Of a DNA stretch of 7,073 bases, positions 1 to 5,575 are shown piece by piece (position 1 is the stretch's first letter; every line of letters starts with the position of its first letter). The notes under the pieces were generated by a model. That model was given only the letters and a program-made list of their open reading frames with translations, did no database searches and was not told the origin of the DNA. The position numbers and the translations under genes were made by a program. The stretch is from an uncultured Gammaproteobacteria bacterium (lineage in GTDB: Bacteria > Pseudomonadota > Gammaproteobacteria > GCA-2729495), in contig CAMYJV010000128.1 of NCBI GenBank assembly GCA_947258805.1, positions 7,518 through 14,590 of the forward strand. The letters run 5' to 3'.

Positions 1-753
1 CTGACCCACTTCCATTCGGATCACATCGATGGGCTGGGCGAGCTGGCCATGGTGCGCTGGGTAGGTAACGCCAACACGACGCCATTGCCGGTGCTTGGCC
101 CCCAGGGCGTCGAGCAGGTGGTGACGGGTTTCAATCAGGCGTATGCGCTGGATGCCGGGTATCGGAACGCGCACCACGGGATTGCAGTTGCGCCGCCCGA
201 GGGTGCCGGAATGCGGGCGGAAGCCTTTGCGGTGCCGGCGGACGGCACCCCGGTGACGGTCCGGGAGCAGGATGGATTGCGGGTGGTCGCCTTCGCCGTC
301 GATCACACGCCGGTGTCACCGGCTGTCGGCTACCGGTTCGACTATGGGGGGCGGTCGCTGGTCATCAGCGGGGATACCAAGAAGAACGCGGCGGTCGCTG
401 CCCAGGCGGAGGGCGCCGATCTGCTGGTTCACGAGGCCCTGGCCGCGCATCTGGTCGGCATCCTCAACCAGGCGGCTACCGCCAGAGACCTGCCTATCCT
501 GGAGAAAATCACTCACGACATTCCCGACTACCACGCAACGCCGGTGGAAGCGGCGGAGATCGCGGCCGCGTCCGGCGTCAAGGCGCTGCTCTACTACCAC
601 ATCGTGCCGGCGCTGGTTCTGCCGGGGCTCGAGGCGGCTTTTCTCCAGGGCGTGGACGACGCCTACGGCGGTGAGGTCGTGCTGGGCCGGGACGGCACCC
701 TGGCGTCCCTGCCGGTTAGCAGCGAGGAGATACGGTTCTCTGATCTGCTCTGA
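1..753 (+). CDS. MBL-fold metallo-hydrolase (RNase Z-like), 5' end outside the window
   Basis: The first base is in frame and the reading frame is open from the window edge, so this is the C-terminal 250 residues of a longer protein. Visible residues 3-8 read HFHSDH, the HxHxDH zinc motif of the metallo-beta-lactamase fold. Further metal-ligand motifs follow in the expected order: a His in VDHTP (about 102), SGDT with the bridging Asp (about 125), VHEA (about 144), YHATPVEAA (His about 178) and YYHIVP (His about 200). The YHATP and YYHIVP pair resembles the C-terminal motifs of the RNase Z/arylsulfatase branch more than true beta-lactamases. The likely role is hydrolysis of an ester or phosphodiester with two metal ions; the substrate cannot be told. 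The missing N-terminus would hold the first beta-strands and perhaps a signal peptide. An imperfect hairpin 17 bases after the stop may end transcription. Family certain, function open. Confidence 0.88.
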   Translation: MTHFHSDHIDGLGELAMVRWVGNANTTPLPVLGPQGVEQVVTGFNQAYALDAGYRNAHHGIAVAPPEGAGMRAEAFAVPADGTPVTVREQDGLRVVAFAVDHTPVSPAVGYRFDYGGRSLVISGDTKKNAAVAAQAEGADLLVHEALAAHLVGILNQAATARDLPILEKITHDIPDYHATPVEAAEIAAASGVKALLYYHIVPALVLPGLEAAFLQGVDDAYGGEVVLGRDGTLASLPVSSEEIRFSDLL

Positions 754-769
754 CCGGTGGCGTCGAACC

Positions 770-795
770 TCCGGGACAAAGTTGGTTTTCCCGGG
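770..795 (+). terminator. Candidate hairpin after the MBL hydrolase gene
   Basis: CCGGGA (771-776) pairs with TCCCGG (789-794), extended by one T-G pair, around a 12-base loop. It lies 17 bases past the stop of the hydrolase gene. No T-run follows it, so a Rho-independent terminator is possible but weakly supported. The rest of the 141-base gap (754-894) holds a GGCCGGCC palindrome, a T-rich patch at 846-851 and the ribosome binding site of the next gene. I could not place a convincing promoter pair there. Confidence 0.28.
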
Positions 796-894
796 TATCG
801 GCCGGCCACTTCCGGGGCATGAATTGCCGGCTTTTCGGGCATACTGTTTTTGTATCACTGATCCGAAAACATCACATCAACAGGGGGAGAAAAG

Positions 895-1257
895 ATGACC
901 AACAGTGAAATCGTGGTGGCGTTCGTGGACGCCTGGAATCGGATGGACTGGGACGGCGTCGTCGACATGCTGGCCGACGACGTGGTCTATCACAACATTC
1001 CGATGGAGAAGCTGGAAGGCAAAGCGGCGGCAAGCGCCTTCATTACCGGGATGCAGCCCAAAGCGGTTTTCTGGGAGATGCTCAGCATCGCCGAGAACGG
1101 CAACAGGGTGCTCACTGAGCGGGTGGACAACTTCGACATGCCCGATGGGAAGAAGATCTCCATTCCCGTGATGGGCACCTTCGAGATCGAGAACGGCAAG
1201 ATCCAGGCCTGGCGCGACTACTTCGACCTCGCGACCTTCACCAGCCAGATGGCCTGA
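895..1257 (+). CDS. Limonene-1,2-epoxide hydrolase-like protein (LEH / SnoaL-like fold)
   Basis: This 120-residue protein belongs to the cone-shaped alpha+beta barrel (NTF2/SnoaL-like) family that includes Rhodococcus limonene-1,2-epoxide hydrolase. That enzyme opens an epoxide with water in one step, using an Asp-Arg-Asp triad plus a Tyr and an Asn that hold the water. All five appear to be present: Tyr32 and Asn34 in VYHNIPM, Arg76 and Asp78 in ERVDNF, and Asp108 in WRDYFD. The C-terminal GTFEIENGKIQAWRDYFD region is the family hallmark. The protein is a little shorter than the roughly 149-residue Rhodococcus enzyme, mostly at the N-terminus. The ATG is supported by a strong purine-rich site, GGGGGAG at 883-889, five bases upstream. 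No signal peptide is seen, so it is probably cytoplasmic. It is convergent with the SDR gene and shares the terminator region. Epoxide hydrolase chemistry is likely; the substrate is unknown. Confidence 0.9.
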   Translation: MTNSEIVVAFVDAWNRMDWDGVVDMLADDVVYHNIPMEKLEGKAAASAFITGMQPKAVFWEMLSIAENGNRVLTERVDNFDMPDGKKISIPVMGTFEIENGKIQAWRDYFDLATFTSQMA

Positions 1258-1268
1258 GTAGAAGATGC

Positions 1269-1312
1269 GGCGCGTGTGCAGTGCGCTGCGCACGCGCTGC
1301 GCACGCGCCTTT
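1269..1312 (+). terminator. Strong GC hairpin between convergent genes, built on an 11-base tandem repeat
   Basis: GGCGCGTGTGCAG (1269-1281) pairs with CTGCGCACGCGCC (1297-1309) over 13 positions with a single G-T wobble, around a 15-base loop, and is followed by TTT (1310-1312). It starts 11 bases after the epoxide-hydrolase stop and ends 5 to 8 bases before the stop of the convergent SDR gene, the normal place for a terminator. The 3' arm and loop are built from GCGCTGCGCAC repeated with an 11-base period (about 2.4 copies, 1283-1308). The T-run is short, so efficiency on the plus strand is uncertain. Confidence 0.6.
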
Positions 1313-1317
1313 CGGGT

Positions 1318-2139
1318 TCAGGCTTTGGATGCCTCGCGCTGGGCGTAGCGGGGCGGTCGTTTTCCGGATTCATCCACCAGGTCGAACTCTTCCGCCAGAT
1401 CTTCCACCCATTGGATGGTGCCGGTGCGGGACATGAGATCGTCCGCAGTAAGCAGCGCCACCGCGGACCGGCCGACGAACATCGGCGTCTGCGCGTCCGA
1501 CAGATCCATGCCCTGGCTTTCGGCAGAGTCTTTGATGAACTCGGTAGCGACGGAGCCAGGGTAGAGAACCACAGCGGCTACGCCTTTGGGCTCCAGCTCG
1601 ATGGCCATATCGGCAGTCAGGCGGTCGAGGCCCGCCTTGCCCGCGCCGTAAGAGCTGGAAAAATGATAGCTCTGGCCACCCGGTGAGGAGACGTTGAGCA
1701 TGGCCGCGCCAGGTCCGGCGGCGAACAGCAGCTTGGCCGCGTGCCAGCTGGCCACGTAGTGGGCCCGCAGCCCGATGCCCACCTGGTCGTCCCAGACCTG
1801 TATCGGGTGGTCCCAGAAACCGCCGCCCCACGCGGGCGGGCTGGGAATTTTGTAGACGTTGTTCACCAGGATGTCGATGTGATCCACTTCGGATCCGATG
1901 CGTTCGAACAGCGCTTTGATGTCGTCGTCGTCGCCGTGATCGCAGCGGATCGCGCGGCCCTCGCCGCCGGCCTCGGTGACCTGCCTCGCGGTGGTGTCGA
2001 TGGTACGCTCGCCGTCACCCGTCGTGCGTCCGGTGACGTAGACCGTGCAGCCTTCTTCTCCCAGCGCGATGGCAATGCCCTTGCCGATGCCTCGGCTGGC
2101 CCCCGTCACGACGGCAATTTTTCCTGTCAGCTTCCCCAT
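1318..2139 (-). CDS. Short-chain dehydrogenase/reductase, DHRS1-like
   Basis: This 273-residue Rossmann-fold oxidoreductase uses NAD(P)H to interconvert a carbonyl and an alcohol. TGASRGIG at residues 12-19 is the classical SDR dinucleotide-binding motif. LVNNVY (91-96) replaces the usual NNAG. The catalytic set is Ser151/152 in NVSSPGG, Tyr164 and Lys168 in YGAGK, followed by YPG (193-195). The whole protein resembles animal DHRS1 as I recall it: the GRGIA-like helix, NNxY, FW..P...WDD..GLR.HY, SSPG and YG.GKA all line up. An Arg in VTGRTT after strand 2 favours NADP(H). The ATG has GAGGA at 2144-2148 (minus strand), about four bases upstream. It lies 81 bases downstream of the luciferase-like gene on the same strand, probably in one operon; a GATAAT-like hexamer in that gap has no partner -35. 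Family and cofactor class are secure; the substrate is unknown. Confidence 0.93.
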   Translation of the reverse strand: MGKLTGKIAVVTGASRGIGKGIAIALGEEGCTVYVTGRTTGDGERTIDTTARQVTEAGGEGRAIRCDHGDDDDIKALFERIGSEVDHIDILVNNVYKIPSPPAWGGGFWDHPIQVWDDQVGIGLRAHYVASWHAAKLLFAAGPGAAMLNVSSPGGQSYHFSSSYGAGKAGLDRLTADMAIELEPKGVAAVVLYPGSVATEFIKDSAESQGMDLSDAQTPMFVGRSAVALLTADDLMSRTGTIQWVEDLAEEFDLVDESGKRPPRYAQREASKA

Positions 2140-2220
2140 AGTGTCCTCATTCGTTGTCTTGTCTTGCGAATTACCTGCGATTATCAGATCGCTTGCGGCC
2201 GAGATGGATTGTACGCGCCT

Positions 2221-3084
2221 TCAGGCCGCGATGGCGACGAGCTTCTCCAGTTCCAGCAGCCGCTTGGTCACCGCGTCAGGCCGCTGAGATCCCAGATGCA
2301 GCACCAGCCGGTGCACGCCGAGATCCTCGAACGCGCGCACGGTATCTGCATCCGCCGTGTTCGGAGTGATGATGATCTCGAAATCGTCCCGGGACCGATT
2401 GCGGGCGACCAGGGCTTCGTCCAGATGCTGGAGAATCGCGCCGGTCTGCTCGGGGTTGAGGCCGAAACCGTACCAGCCGCTGCCGAACTCCGCCGCCCGG
2501 CGCATGGCGCGCCTGCTGTGGCCGCCCACGATGATGGGGATATGCGGCTTCTGCACCGGCTTCGGATCCATGCGGCAGGGCTGCACCTGAAAGTGTTTGC
2601 CCTCGAAGGCGGCGACCGGTTCTGTCCATAGCCGCTGCATCAGGGTGAGGAACTCATCGCAGCGCTCGCCGCGGTCCTCCCATGAGTAACCGCAGGCGAT
2701 GACCTCCTCTTTGCACCAGCCGACGCCGATGCCGAAATCCATGCGCCCACCGGAAAGCCAGTCCAGCGTGGCGAACTCTTTGGCGGTGTAGATGGGGTTG
2801 CGCTGTGGCAACAGGCAGATACCGGTGCCGAAGCGCAGGCTGGTGGTGGCGCTGGCGAGAAAACCGAAGGTGGCCACGGTATCCAGCAGCCCCCCGCCTT
2901 CCGGCACCGGCAGCTTGCCGTCGCGGGAGCCGGGGTAGGGGAACTCGATCTTGTCGAAGAGCACAACGTGCTCGCCCATCCACAAAGAATCGAGCCCGGC
3001 GGCCTCCACGCGCCGGCCGAGATCCTGGATCATCGCCGGCGTGCCCAGCGGTGACATGAACGTCGCGAATACGCCTATCTTCAT
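2221..3084 (-). CDS. LLM-class oxidoreductase (luciferase-like, probable F420- or FMN-dependent, Rv2161c-type)
   Basis: This 287-residue protein has the TIM-barrel layout of bacterial luciferase-like oxidoreductases. Family markers in order: MKIGVFATF start strand, GLDSLWMGEH (30-39), PYPGSRDGKLPVP (49-61), ATTSLRFGTGICLLPQRNP (79-97), KEFATLDWLSGGRMDFGIGVGW (102-123), RLWTEP (151-156), PHIPIIVGGHS (180-190) and GSGWYGF (201-207). This is the pattern of the 'probable F420-dependent oxidoreductase, Rv2161c family'. Members transfer hydride or oxygenate substrates using F420H2 or reduced FMN; many gammaproteobacteria lack F420, so FMN is possible. The ATG is preceded at ten bases by GGAG within a nearly unbroken purine tract on the coding strand (3094-3119). 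It is the first gene of a two-gene unit with the SDR and is divergent from the carotenoid oxygenase. The subfamily is secure; cofactor and reaction are inference. Confidence 0.92.
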   Translation of the reverse strand: MKIGVFATFMSPLGTPAMIQDLGRRVEAAGLDSLWMGEHVVLFDKIEFPYPGSRDGKLPVPEGGGLLDTVATFGFLASATTSLRFGTGICLLPQRNPIYTAKEFATLDWLSGGRMDFGIGVGWCKEEVIACGYSWEDRGERCDEFLTLMQRLWTEPVAAFEGKHFQVQPCRMDPKPVQKPHIPIIVGGHSRRAMRRAAEFGSGWYGFGLNPEQTGAILQHLDEALVARNRSRDDFEIIITPNTADADTVRAFEDLGVHRLVLHLGSQRPDAVTKRLLELEKLVAIAA

Positions 3085-3266
3085 GGCTCGTGGTCTCCTC
3101 TCTTTCTTTCTATCTTTCTGGGGGCCATTAACGGCTTGGCAGTGTAACGAATTGAAATAGTTTTAAAATGGCGCACCGGCAAAGTCGTTGCAGCAACGTG
3201 TCGAAGCGGCGCAGGCTATTCTGATGCGCGATCGAACCCGAACTCAAATCAGCATAGGAACGAATC
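3085..3266. promoter_or_regulatory. Divergent intergenic control region
   Basis: These 182 bases separate the leftward luciferase-like/SDR unit from the rightward carotenoid oxygenase gene, so both promoters should lie here. The stretch holds a polypyrimidine run (3094-3119) that forms the purine-rich leader of the leftward mRNA, an AT-rich patch at 3145-3169 containing TAAAAT (3164-3169, one mismatch from a -10 box), a palindrome at 3186-3198, and AGGAA (3256-3260) as the ribosome binding site for the oxygenase ATG. I could not find a -35 box at correct spacing for either direction. Confidence 0.5.
3186..3198. promoter_or_regulatory. Perfect palindrome, candidate operator
   Basis: CGTTGC-A-GCAACG is a perfect inverted repeat with six-base arms around a single base. 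It lies between the AT-rich patch and the oxygenase start, 68 bases from that start and 101 from the leftward start, where one dimeric regulator could control both transcripts. No regulator gene is present in the window, and only one copy is seen. Confidence 0.3.
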
Positions 3267-4548
3267 ATGGCTAAACCTTTTCCCAGACACCCGAACCTCC
3301 GGGGCGGTTTCGCGCCGCTGCAGATGGAGTGCGAAGCACCGGACCTGGTGGTGGAAGGCGAAGTGCCCCGCGAGCTGAACGGCGCGTTCTTTTGTAACGG
3401 TCCCAATCCCCAGTACGCCCCTCGCGGCGACTATCACTGGTTCGGTGGCGACGGCATGGTTCCGCGTGCAGGGCATGAAGACCGACGGCCTGGCCAACAC
3501 CAACATCGTCTGGCACGCGGGCAAGCTGCTGGCGCTGGAAGAGGCTCACGCGCCTTTCCAGCTGGATCCAACGACGCTGGAGTCCATCGGCCCCTGGACC
3601 TTCGACGACAAGCTGGTGGGGCCCATGACGGCGCATCCGAAGCTGGACCCGGAAACTGGCGAGATGCTGTTCTTCGGCTACAACGCCGACGGCATGATCT
3701 CGGAACACATGTCCTTCCATGTGGTAGACCGGGACGGCAAGCTGGTCCGTTCAGAGACCTTCAAAGCGCCCTATGCCTCGATGGTGCATGATTTCATGAT
3801 TACCAGCGAGCACGTGATATTCCCCATCATGCCGTTGACCGGGTCCCTGGAGCGGGTCATGAAAGGGGGCCCCGTCTACGCCTGGGAGCCGGAGAAAGGT
3901 GTGCACATCGGCATCATGCCCCGCAATGGCAGCGTCGCCGACCTGCGCTGGTTCCAGGGCGATCCGGCGTTCGTTTTCCATCCCATGAATGCACACACCG
4001 ATGGCACCAAGGTGATCTGTGACGTCTGTGAGTTCGAGCAGGCGCCGCTGTTCCCCTGGGCCGACGGCACGCCGGGCGACCCTTCGAAGGCGGTTCCCCG
4101 TCTCACCCGCTGGACCTTCGACCTCGGCCAGAATACCGACGACTATCAGTGGGAACGCCTGCACGACATTCCCTGCGAGTTCCCGCGCCTCGACGAGCGG
4201 CGCACGGGCCTCGACTATCGCTACGGCTACTTCGCCTGTGAGACCAATCCGGAGCACAAGGTGGGTGGGTTCAGCGGTATCGGCCGGGTCGACCACAAGA
4301 CCGGCAAGCTGGACCTGTACGACGTGGGTGCGGGCTGTGGTACCAACGAGCCCATCTTCGTGCCGAAATCGGAATCTTCCGCGGAAGGCGAGGGCTTCCT
4401 GCTGGCCAACGTCTATGACGACAACCGGAAGGCCACGCATCTGGTGATTCTGGATGCGGAGAATGTGACCGATGGTCCCTTGGCTACCGCCTATCTGGAC
4501 CACCGGGTACCCTTCGGCTTTCACGGCAACTGGTGTCCCGCGGCTTAG
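3267..4548 (+). pseudogene. Carotenoid oxygenase (RPE65/lignostilbene dioxygenase family), broken by an out-of-frame internal deletion
   Basis: This is a non-heme iron dioxygenase of the family that cleaves carotenoids, apocarotenoids or stilbenes. From ATG 3267 the frame encodes the N-terminal blade (ELNGAFFCNGPNPQYAPRG, then DYHWFGGDGMV) and leaves the family pattern at about 3461. The rest continues in another frame from about 3460 to the stop at 4548. Here GMKTDGLANTNIVWHAGKL follows almost at once, whereas relatives carry roughly 45 more residues between GDGM and ANTNIV. So part of the N-terminal region is missing and the frame is shifted. All four iron ligands survive: AHPK (His codon 3634), VHDF (3787), FHPMNA (3979) and FHGNW (4522). 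FFCNGPNP has Cys where relatives usually have Arg. Neither fragment alone should make the propeller. A GTG at 3445 opens the second frame but has no clear ribosome site. A recent mutation or an assembly error fits best. Confidence 0.85.
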
Positions 4549-4590
4549 GTCGCGGCCGACGCCTGAACGGCGGCGTGCGGGCAAGCGCAG

Positions 4591-5394
4591 CTAGGTCGTG
4601 AGATCCGGCTCGTGCAGCCCGCACTCGCGCTTGAGGCCGAAGAATCGCGTCTGCTCGCCGCTCTCTGCCTCTTCCAGGGACACCGTGGTGTGGGTGTCGC
4701 CGATGGATACGTAGCCCTTTTCCCACAACGGGTGGTAGGGCAGGTCGTTGGCTTTCAGGTAGTCGTAGACATCCCGGTCGCTCCAGTCGGCGATGGGGTT
4801 GACCTTGAAATGCTCGCCGCTGAACTGGACGAGGGGCGTATCGGCGCGGCTCTGCGCCTGCACCCTTCGCAGCCCGCTGAACCAGGTACCTACCGCCAGC
4901 TCTTTGAGCGCCCGCTGCATCGGCTCGACTTTGTTGTCGTAGTTGTACTGCTCGATGCCTTCCAAGCCCTGATTCCAGCGCTGGCCGTAGCGGGCCTCCT
5001 GCCAGGCGGGGCTCATGTGGCTGCGGTAGATCTTGAGGTTCAGGTTCAGCCGCGTCTGCAGCTCATCAATGAAGTCATACGTCTCGGGAAACAGATAGCC
5101 GGTATCCAGCAGCACCACCGGGATGTCAGGTAGCTGGCGGGTAAGCAGGTGCAGGCTGACGGCGGCCTGGGCCCCGAAAGACGAGGTGAGCACATGGGTG
5201 CCGGGCAGGTTTTCCAGCGCACACTGCACACGGCCGTGGGCATCGAGCTTCGCCAGGCTGTGATTCCAGTTGTCCAGGTGCGCCTGGTCGGTAAACGGGC
5301 CGCCCTTTTCCGTCACGCATCCAGATGCTTCGCTGGTCTGAAGCTCCCGGGATGCTGGTTCGCCGATTTGCATTCTGCTGCTAACGCCGTTCAT
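4591..5394 (-). CDS. cysH: Phosphoadenylyl-sulfate (PAPS) reductase, thioredoxin-dependent
   Basis: CysH reduces PAPS to sulfite in cytoplasmic assimilatory sulfate reduction, using thioredoxin. The protein follows E. coli CysH closely: [28 protein letters not shown] (PP-loop region), [52 protein letters not shown], and the C-terminal ECGLH with the catalytic Cys. There are no CC or CxxC iron-sulfur motifs, so it is the PAPS-type rather than the Fe-S APS-type enzyme. The start is uncertain: GTG 5445, ATG 5394 and ATG 5373 are in frame and none has a good ribosome site. I chose 5394. GTG 5445 lies only 12 bases after a hairpin and would add a tail absent from E. coli; even 5394 gives a tail about 19 residues longer. 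It is convergent with the oxygenase gene, with a 42-base gap holding only a weak ACGCC/GGCGT stem. Confidence 0.95.
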   Translation of the reverse strand: MNGVSSRMQIGEPASRELQTSEASGCVTEKGGPFTDQAHLDNWNHSLAKLDAHGRVQCALENLPGTHVLTSSFGAQAAVSLHLLTRQLPDIPVVLLDTGYLFPETYDFIDELQTRLNLNLKIYRSHMSPAWQEARYGQRWNQGLEGIEQYNYDNKVEPMQRALKELAVGTWFSGLRRVQAQSRADTPLVQFSGEHFKVNPIADWSDRDVYDYLKANDLPYHPLWEKGYVSIGDTHTTVSLEEAESGEQTRFFGLKRECGLHEPDLTT

Positions 5395-5457
5395 GGCCGC
5401 TGTTACCGATCTGCTGCTGTGCTTCCATCCGGGGGTGATTCCCACGGATACAAGTAA

Positions 5458-5477
5458 GGCCGCTCAAAGTAGCGGCC
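5458..5477 (-). terminator. Perfect hairpin upstream of cysH (terminator or leader structure)
   Basis: GGCCGCT (5458-5464) and AGCGGCC (5471-5477) form a perfect seven-pair stem with a six-base loop. On the minus strand it is followed by TTACTTGT, a weak T-rich tract, so it could end transcription from the upstream TPR gene or act as an attenuator ahead of cysH. It ends 12 bases before the GTG at 5445, which argues against that codon being the main start. Confidence 0.38.
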
Positions 5478-5502
5478 CCTGTCTGTCCTGGGAAGGATCG
5501 AT

Positions 5503-5522
5503 TGGCTATCAGCAAATAACCA
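5503..5522 (-). promoter_or_regulatory. Interrupted dyad ahead of cysH, possible LysR-type (CysB-like) site
   Basis: Read on the minus strand, TGGTTAT and ATAGCCA form a seven-position dyad with one mismatch (G-U in RNA) around a six-base centre. It contains a T-N11-A arrangement (TTATTTGCTGATA), the loose signature of LysR-type regulator sites. CysB, a LysR-type protein, activates cysH in gammaproteobacteria, so a CysB-like site is plausible. The T-N11-A pattern is common by chance and no promoter boxes could be fixed next to it. Confidence 0.28.
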
Positions 5523-5549
5523 GTACGCATAGGCCGACCAACCTCGCCG

Positions 5550-5575
5550 GCCTCTGCAACCGCCGAATCAGAGGC
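5550..5575 (-). terminator. Hairpin overlapping the stop codon of the TPR gene
   Basis: GCCTCTG (5550-5556) pairs perfectly with CAGAGGC (5569-5575) around a 12-base loop, and the TPR stop codon (5568-5570) lies at the edge of one arm. No T-run follows on the minus strand, so it may be a weak terminator, an mRNA 3'-end stabiliser or chance. The gap between the TPR gene and the cysH open frame (5446-5567) holds this and the two hairpins at 5458-5477 and 5503-5522. Confidence 0.25.

Noticed and set aside
316..858. Minus-strand open frame opposite the MBL hydrolase gene
   Set aside because: It mirrors the MBL-fold coding sequence and shows no family motif.
2177..2192. GCGAT/ATCGC stem and GATAAT hexamer in the gap between the oxidoreductase and SDR genes
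   Set aside because: The arms are five bases and no -35 box lies at the right distance, so neither an internal promoter nor a terminator is supported.
1741..2631. Long plus-strand open frame opposite the SDR and oxidoreductase genes
   Set aside because: It spans two well-supported minus-strand genes and their gap, and its translation resembles no family; it is a product of high GC codon bias.
3136..3169. Plus-strand promoter TTGGCA (3136-3141) with TAAAAT (3164-3169)
   Set aside because: The spacing is 22 bases, too long for a normal sigma-70 promoter; kept only as an AT-rich patch in the intergenic entry.
3450..3475. Programmed ribosomal frameshift in the oxygenase
   Set aside because: No slippery heptamer is present, and a frameshift would not restore the roughly 45 family residues that are missing.
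3445..4548. Independent gene starting at GTG 3445
   Set aside because: It lacks the N-terminal blade of the oxygenase fold and has no clear ribosome site; its similarity continues that of the frame starting at 3267, so it is the second half of one broken gene.
4559..4576. ACGCC/GGCGT stem between the oxygenase and cysH as a terminator
   Set aside because: There are only five pairs, an eight-base loop and no T-run on either strand; expected by chance at this GC content.
3751..4584. Long minus-strand open frame opposite the oxygenase gene
   Set aside because: It is antisense to conserved oxygenase motifs with no recognisable protein pattern of its own.
4612..5133. Plus-strand open frame opposite cysH
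   Set aside because: It is antisense to highly conserved CysH segments and has no motif of its own.
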